Shown piece by piece: positions 22,165-26,729 of a stretch of 26,729 nt of DNA; positions within the stretch are counted from its first letter, which is position 1, and every line of letters begins with the position of its first letter. Origin of the DNA: CAZYJR01 sp964647905 (GTDB taxonomy: Bacteria > Desulfobacterota > DSM-4660 > Desulfatiglandales > HGW-15); assembly GCA_964647905.1 (NCBI GenBank), contig CAZYJR010000044.1, positions 1-26,729 on the forward strand, given 5' to 3'. A program made the translations under genes and the position numbers. Under the pieces are notes generated by a model that saw only the letters and a list, made by a program, of their open reading frames with translations, was not told the DNA's origin and did not search any database.

Positions 22165-22548
22165 TTAGCCGGGCTTGTATGCCACGGCGTCGATCTCCAC
22201 GGCGGCCCCAAGGGCCAAGCCGGAGCAGCCCACGGTTATCCTGGCAGGGGGATCCCCGCCGATCACAGCCAGGTAGGCCTCGTTCATCACGCCAAAGGTG
22301 TCCATGTCCGTCAGGAAGACGTTCACCTTGACCAGGTCGTCAAGGGACGCACCGCAACCCTTGAGTATGGTCTCGATGTTTCTCATGGCCTGGGTGGTCT
22401 CGGGGCCTGTCCCGCCCTTGACCAGCTCCATCGAACCGGCAAGGGTCCCCAGGGTCCCGGAGACGAAAATGAAGCCCCCTGCCTCAACTGCGCTGCAAAA
22501 AGCGGGGAGGCTGGCCACGCCCTCCACCCGGATGCGCTTTGGTCCCAT
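22165..22548 (-). CDS. ridA: RidA/YjgF family 2-iminoacid deaminase
   Basis: RidA hydrolyses reactive enamine/imine intermediates made by PLP enzymes to 2-oxo acids. The 127-residue protein shows GGFIFVSGTLGT, VKGGTGPETTQAMRNIETIL, KVNVFLTDMDTFGVMNEAY and PPARITVGCSGLALGAAVEI with the substrate-binding arginine in PPAR. An upstream in-frame start exists, but I chose ATG at 22548, which fits the family start and has GGAGCAGAGAG before it. It lies downstream of the Fe-ADH fragment and CMD gene on the same strand. A link with the PLP aminotransferase 17 kb away is possible but not shown. Confidence 0.9.
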   Translation of the reverse strand: MGPKRIRVEGVASLPAFCSAVEAGGFIFVSGTLGTLAGSMELVKGGTGPETTQAMRNIETILKGCGASLDDLVKVNVFLTDMDTFGVMNEAYLAVIGGDPPARITVGCSGLALGAAVEIDAVAYKPG

Positions 22549-22604
22549 TTTCTCTCTGCTCCTTGTTGGGGGTTTTGGATTCCCGAAGGGGCGCGGCCCC
22601 TTCA

Positions 22605-22787
22605 CACCTTACCTCTAATCGCCCACCTGAATAGACGCTCCAGTCCCTGCTGGTCGAGCGGCACCGGAATCGGGAGTCTGGCGAGCCCGGAGTCGGTAAC
22701 CAAGAGAGCATGCCGAATGCCCAAAACCCGGCACGCCCCGGGAAGCAAAGCATTATTTCGAACGCTGGCATCCGAATACGTCATCAA
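22605..22787 (-). pseudogene. Possible N-terminal fragment of an iron-containing alcohol dehydrogenase
   Basis: The stretch LPGACRVLGIRHALLVTDSG followed by LARLPI resembles the first Rossmann strand of group III alcohol dehydrogenases (ACRxLGIRRPLLVTDPGLAxLP). Resemblance ends after about 30 residues and the frame stops soon after; no nucleotide- or iron-binding region is present. I see no ribosome site. It may be a deletion remnant lying between the CMD and ridA genes. It could also be chance similarity. Confidence 0.3.
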
Positions 22788-23011
22788 TTACCTCAAGGGC
22801 GAATCTGGCAAAGACAGTCGCAGGCCCACCTCCCATCTCAATCGCCACTTCAACGGCCTCGAATACTTCCTGCCTGCCGGCCCCTGCTTTAGCTGCCTGT
22901 TCGATGTGCCACTGCATACAAGACTCGCAGTTGATCACCACGGATATTCCTGCGGCGATCAACTCCTTGTGCTTCCCTTCTCTTCCTTTCTATCTCTCTG
23001 AGCTTTTCCAT
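22753..23011 (-). pseudogene. AhpD-like carboxymuconolactone decarboxylase family protein with probable frameshift
   Basis: The core reads IAAGISVVINCESCMQWHI, with the CxxC...H redox motif of the AhpD/CMD family, followed by EAVEVAIEMGGGPATVFA, the family's GGGPA segment. AhpD-like proteins act as thiol peroxidase partners or decarboxylases. No ATG exists in this frame; only TTG 22962 would start it, with the expected N-terminal residues missing. From ATG 23011 another frame reads MEKLREIERKRRE, and dropping one base near 22972 joins it to HKELIAAGISVV, exactly the start expected for the family. I infer a one-base insertion or sequence error. The length (about 85 residues) would be near a short CMD member. 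Confidence 0.6.
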
Positions 23012-23141
23012 ACTCAGTTTTCCATCCTTTAAGGGTATATGATCTGCCAGGCCTTATTTTTTCGGGTCTCAGATTACGCCCGCAATGATGCCCGGTCAAG
23101 AACCGCTTTCGGCGGGTGCTGGATCATGTCGCAAACGAAAC

Positions 23142-23165
23142 CCTCCCCCCCCGGACGGGGGGAGG
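23142..23165 (-). terminator. Probable intrinsic terminator of acs
   Basis: CCTCCCCCC (23142-23150) pairs perfectly with GGGGGGAGG (23157-23165) around six bases. Read on the minus strand it lies 12 nt after the acs stop and is followed by GGGTTTCGTTTG, a broken T-rich run. The position and the GC-rich stem fit a terminator. Confidence 0.6.
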
Positions 23166-23176
23166 AGGATGGAGTC

Positions 23177-25112
<1,936 letters not shown>

Positions 25113-25138
<26 letters not shown>

Positions 25139-25883
25139 GTGCCGACCTCCTTTCCAACGCGTCGACTAGTGGTTGGTCTCCATTTTCAGCAATAATGCGT
25201 TTGAGCCGCGCCCCCAGCAGCATCACCCCTGAGAGGGCAAAACACAGATCAAAACTGCCGGTGGCAACCTTGATCATCTGGGACAGGCGGCTCAGGACGA
25301 AGCCGCCCACACCCCAGACGGTAAAAACGATCCCATAATTGAGGCCGAAATTCTTAAGGCCCCAGAGGTCCTTGGTGAATGACGGGAAGAGGGAGAGATT
25401 GGTGCCGTAATTGAAACCGATGGCGGTAGCCAAGAGAACCGTCAACAGGGCCGCGTCTTCAGCCCTCAGGACCGGGATGGATACGAACATCAGCACGGCC
25501 TGAGCCGCCAGCATGATCACCAGCGTCAAACTGCGACCGATGCGATCCGAGAGCACCCCCGCTACTATGCGGCCGCTTGCATTGCCCACCGCCAAGACCG
25601 CCACCACCAGCGTGCCGCCCATAATGGCGGTTATGCGCGGCCCGAAACTATCCTGGCATTTACCTGCCAGTATCATAGCAAAAGAAAAGACAATGCAGCA
25701 GACTGCGTAGGGATCGTTGACGGATGTCAGAGGCCAGGCAAAAGCGCCCGGGCCGCCCCGTTCAATGGACGCGGTTATGGCGTCCTTGAATATGGACCAG
25801 GTATAGAGTATCCCCAGTGCGAGATTGATGCCTATGCCCGCGAAGGCGACTATCCAGCCGCGGTGCTTTTCCAGTCCTTCCAT
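25113..25883 (-). pseudogene. OFA-type MFS transporter with internal deletion
   Basis: This 256-residue protein resembles oxalate/formate-antiporter-type MFS proteins, normally about 400-430 residues with twelve helices. It starts GWIVAFAGIGINLALGILYT and keeps SFAMILAGKCQDSFGPRITA, the first-half loop signature, then at about residues 90-94 (near 25600-25615) jumps directly into VAVLAVGNASGRIVAGVLSD, which belongs to the second half. Roughly helices 4 to 7 are missing while the frame is kept. GGGAGGGATCC precedes ATG 25883. It probably no longer transports as a monomer. Its position before acs suggests the intact ancestor carried a small carboxylate such as acetate. Confidence 0.75.
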
Positions 25884-26091
25884 TGGATCCCTCCCTTCGA
25901 CCTCCCCGAAGTCGTTCGCATTGCCGGCGGTCTCGCAGGAATTGTGCAGTCCTCGTTCAGGAGGGATCTTTGCTCCAAACCAACCGTAATGGAGTGGTGC
26001 GGTCGGGACTCTAAGCCCTCCTTCAAAGCCCCTTGCGCTTGCACGCCCTTGGGCGGCCTAAGACTGTTCGATCGTGTGGGACTTGGTGAAC

Positions 26092-26721
26092 TCAACTCCT
26101 TACGCCGCGCGCGAAGATCTCAAAGGCCGTTTCCAGAGACGCCCGGAGGTGGTCCTTATCCTGGTCGATCATGCGTTTGCTCTCTTCCCAGAGGATGATT
26201 CCGGAAAAAAGCCCCCATATACCGTCGGCCAGCGCCACGGGATGCCGGTCTACAAAAACGCCCTCCTTAACACCTTCCTCAAAGATTTCCGAAACCATCC
26301 CCAAGGCGCGGCCCGAAAGGGTCTTGATTTCATTGAGCACCGGCGGGGAGAGGTTCTTCAAGGTTTCGCTCGACTGCAGGTGAAAGAGGTTGATCAGAAT
26401 GAGGGGGTCGAAGTCGTACATATCGAAGAATACTTGCAGCACTTGGGGAAGCTTTTCATCAGGAGGCAGTTCTTCTTGGGCGAGGACGTCCTGGAGGCGG
26501 ATGGTCATGAACTCAAGGATCTTGACTGAGAGGGAAGCCACCAGTTCATTCTTGTTCTTGAAATACAGATACAGGGTCCCGGGACTGAGCTCGGCCGCAT
26601 TGGCGATGTCTTCCATGGTAGCCTTGTTCAGCCCTTTGGCTGAAAATACACGGCGGGCCGCGATCAGGATCTCCTGTCGCCGCCTCTCGCGATCTCGCCG
26701 CTTTCTTTCCTGTATACCCAT
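26092..26721 (-). CDS. TetR/AcrR family regulator
   Basis: The 209-residue protein has the TetR N-terminal DNA-binding domain: RRQEILIAARRVFSAKGLNK, then TMEDIANAAELSPGTLYLYF followed by KNKNEL (residues 15-60), and an all-alpha ligand domain. It starts at the window's right edge, so its promoter lies outside. It is upstream of the OFA-type MFS and acs genes on the same strand, 208 nt away, and is a likely regulator of that unit, perhaps sensing an acyl-CoA or fatty acid, as TetR regulators beside acyl-CoA synthetases often do. The ligand is not known. Confidence 0.9.
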   Translation of the reverse strand: MGIQERKRRDRERRRQEILIAARRVFSAKGLNKATMEDIANAAELSPGTLYLYFKNKNELVASLSVKILEFMTIRLQDVLAQEELPPDEKLPQVLQVFFDMYDFDPLILINLFHLQSSETLKNLSPPVLNEIKTLSGRALGMVSEIFEEGVKEGVFVDRHPVALADGIWGLFSGIILWEESKRMIDQDKDHLRASLETAFEIFARGVRS

Positions 26722-26729
26722 TTATTCAA

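Noticed and set aside
25884..26091. Open frame of 81 codons on the minus strand between tetR and the MFS gene
   Set aside because: No ribosome site, no domain, and it overlaps both neighbours' borders; more likely the promoter region of the MFS-acs unit.

Overview
The window looks like chromosome of a GC-rich anaerobic bacterium, most likely a sulfate-reducing or syntrophic member of the Desulfobacterota (Deltaproteobacteria). This is inferred from gene content: a ferredoxin-dependent indolepyruvate oxidoreductase, an F420-hydrogenase-beta-like flavo/iron-sulfur protein, TRAP transport, the DUF5320/DUF134 pair and an acetyl-CoA synthetase. No rRNA, intact tRNA, integrase or insertion sequence was seen.

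Layout. (1) 1-3060: the edge of a decaying type III CRISPR-Cas locus. It holds a tRNA-like sequence, cmr1, an overlapping MNT/HEPN pair, a Cas10-family HD domain that stops after about 130 residues, one CRISPR-repeat-like sequence, and a hairpin-rich stretch without genes. (2) 3126-12769: a long same-strand run of catabolic genes: XRE-cupin regulator, FAH-family hydrolase, PLP aminotransferase, iorA, iorB, TRAP transporter dctP/dctQ/dctM and an FrhB-like protein. Together they suggest import of an amino acid or 2-oxo acid (probably aromatic), transamination, oxidative decarboxylation to an acyl-CoA with reduction of ferredoxin, and a possible electron-transfer partner. An msrA-msrB fusion follows. 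(3) 13925-17499: mixed small units: an MFS transporter with a second FAH-family enzyme, a CheY-like receiver, an XRE regulator and an SCP2-domain protein. (4) 17821-21126: a betaine-type unit: a BCCT transporter broken by an in-frame amber codon, an orphan OpuAC-type binding protein, and a trypsin-like protein whose catalytic serine is arginine. (5) 21319-23011, minus strand: DUF5320, DUF134, RidA, a possible Fe-alcohol dehydrogenase remnant and a frameshifted AhpD-like gene. (6) 23177-26721, minus strand: TetR regulator, an internally shortened OFA-type MFS protein and acetyl-CoA synthetase.

A recurring theme is gene damage: truncated cas10, an amber codon in BCCT, loss of the catalytic serine, a frameshift in the CMD gene, an internal deletion in the MFS gene and an Fe-ADH remnant. 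Either this chromosome segment is eroding or part of this is assembly error; read-level checks would separate the two. The most coherent candidate for an undescribed system is the regulator-FAH-aminotransferase-IOR-TRAP-FrhB catabolic cluster.
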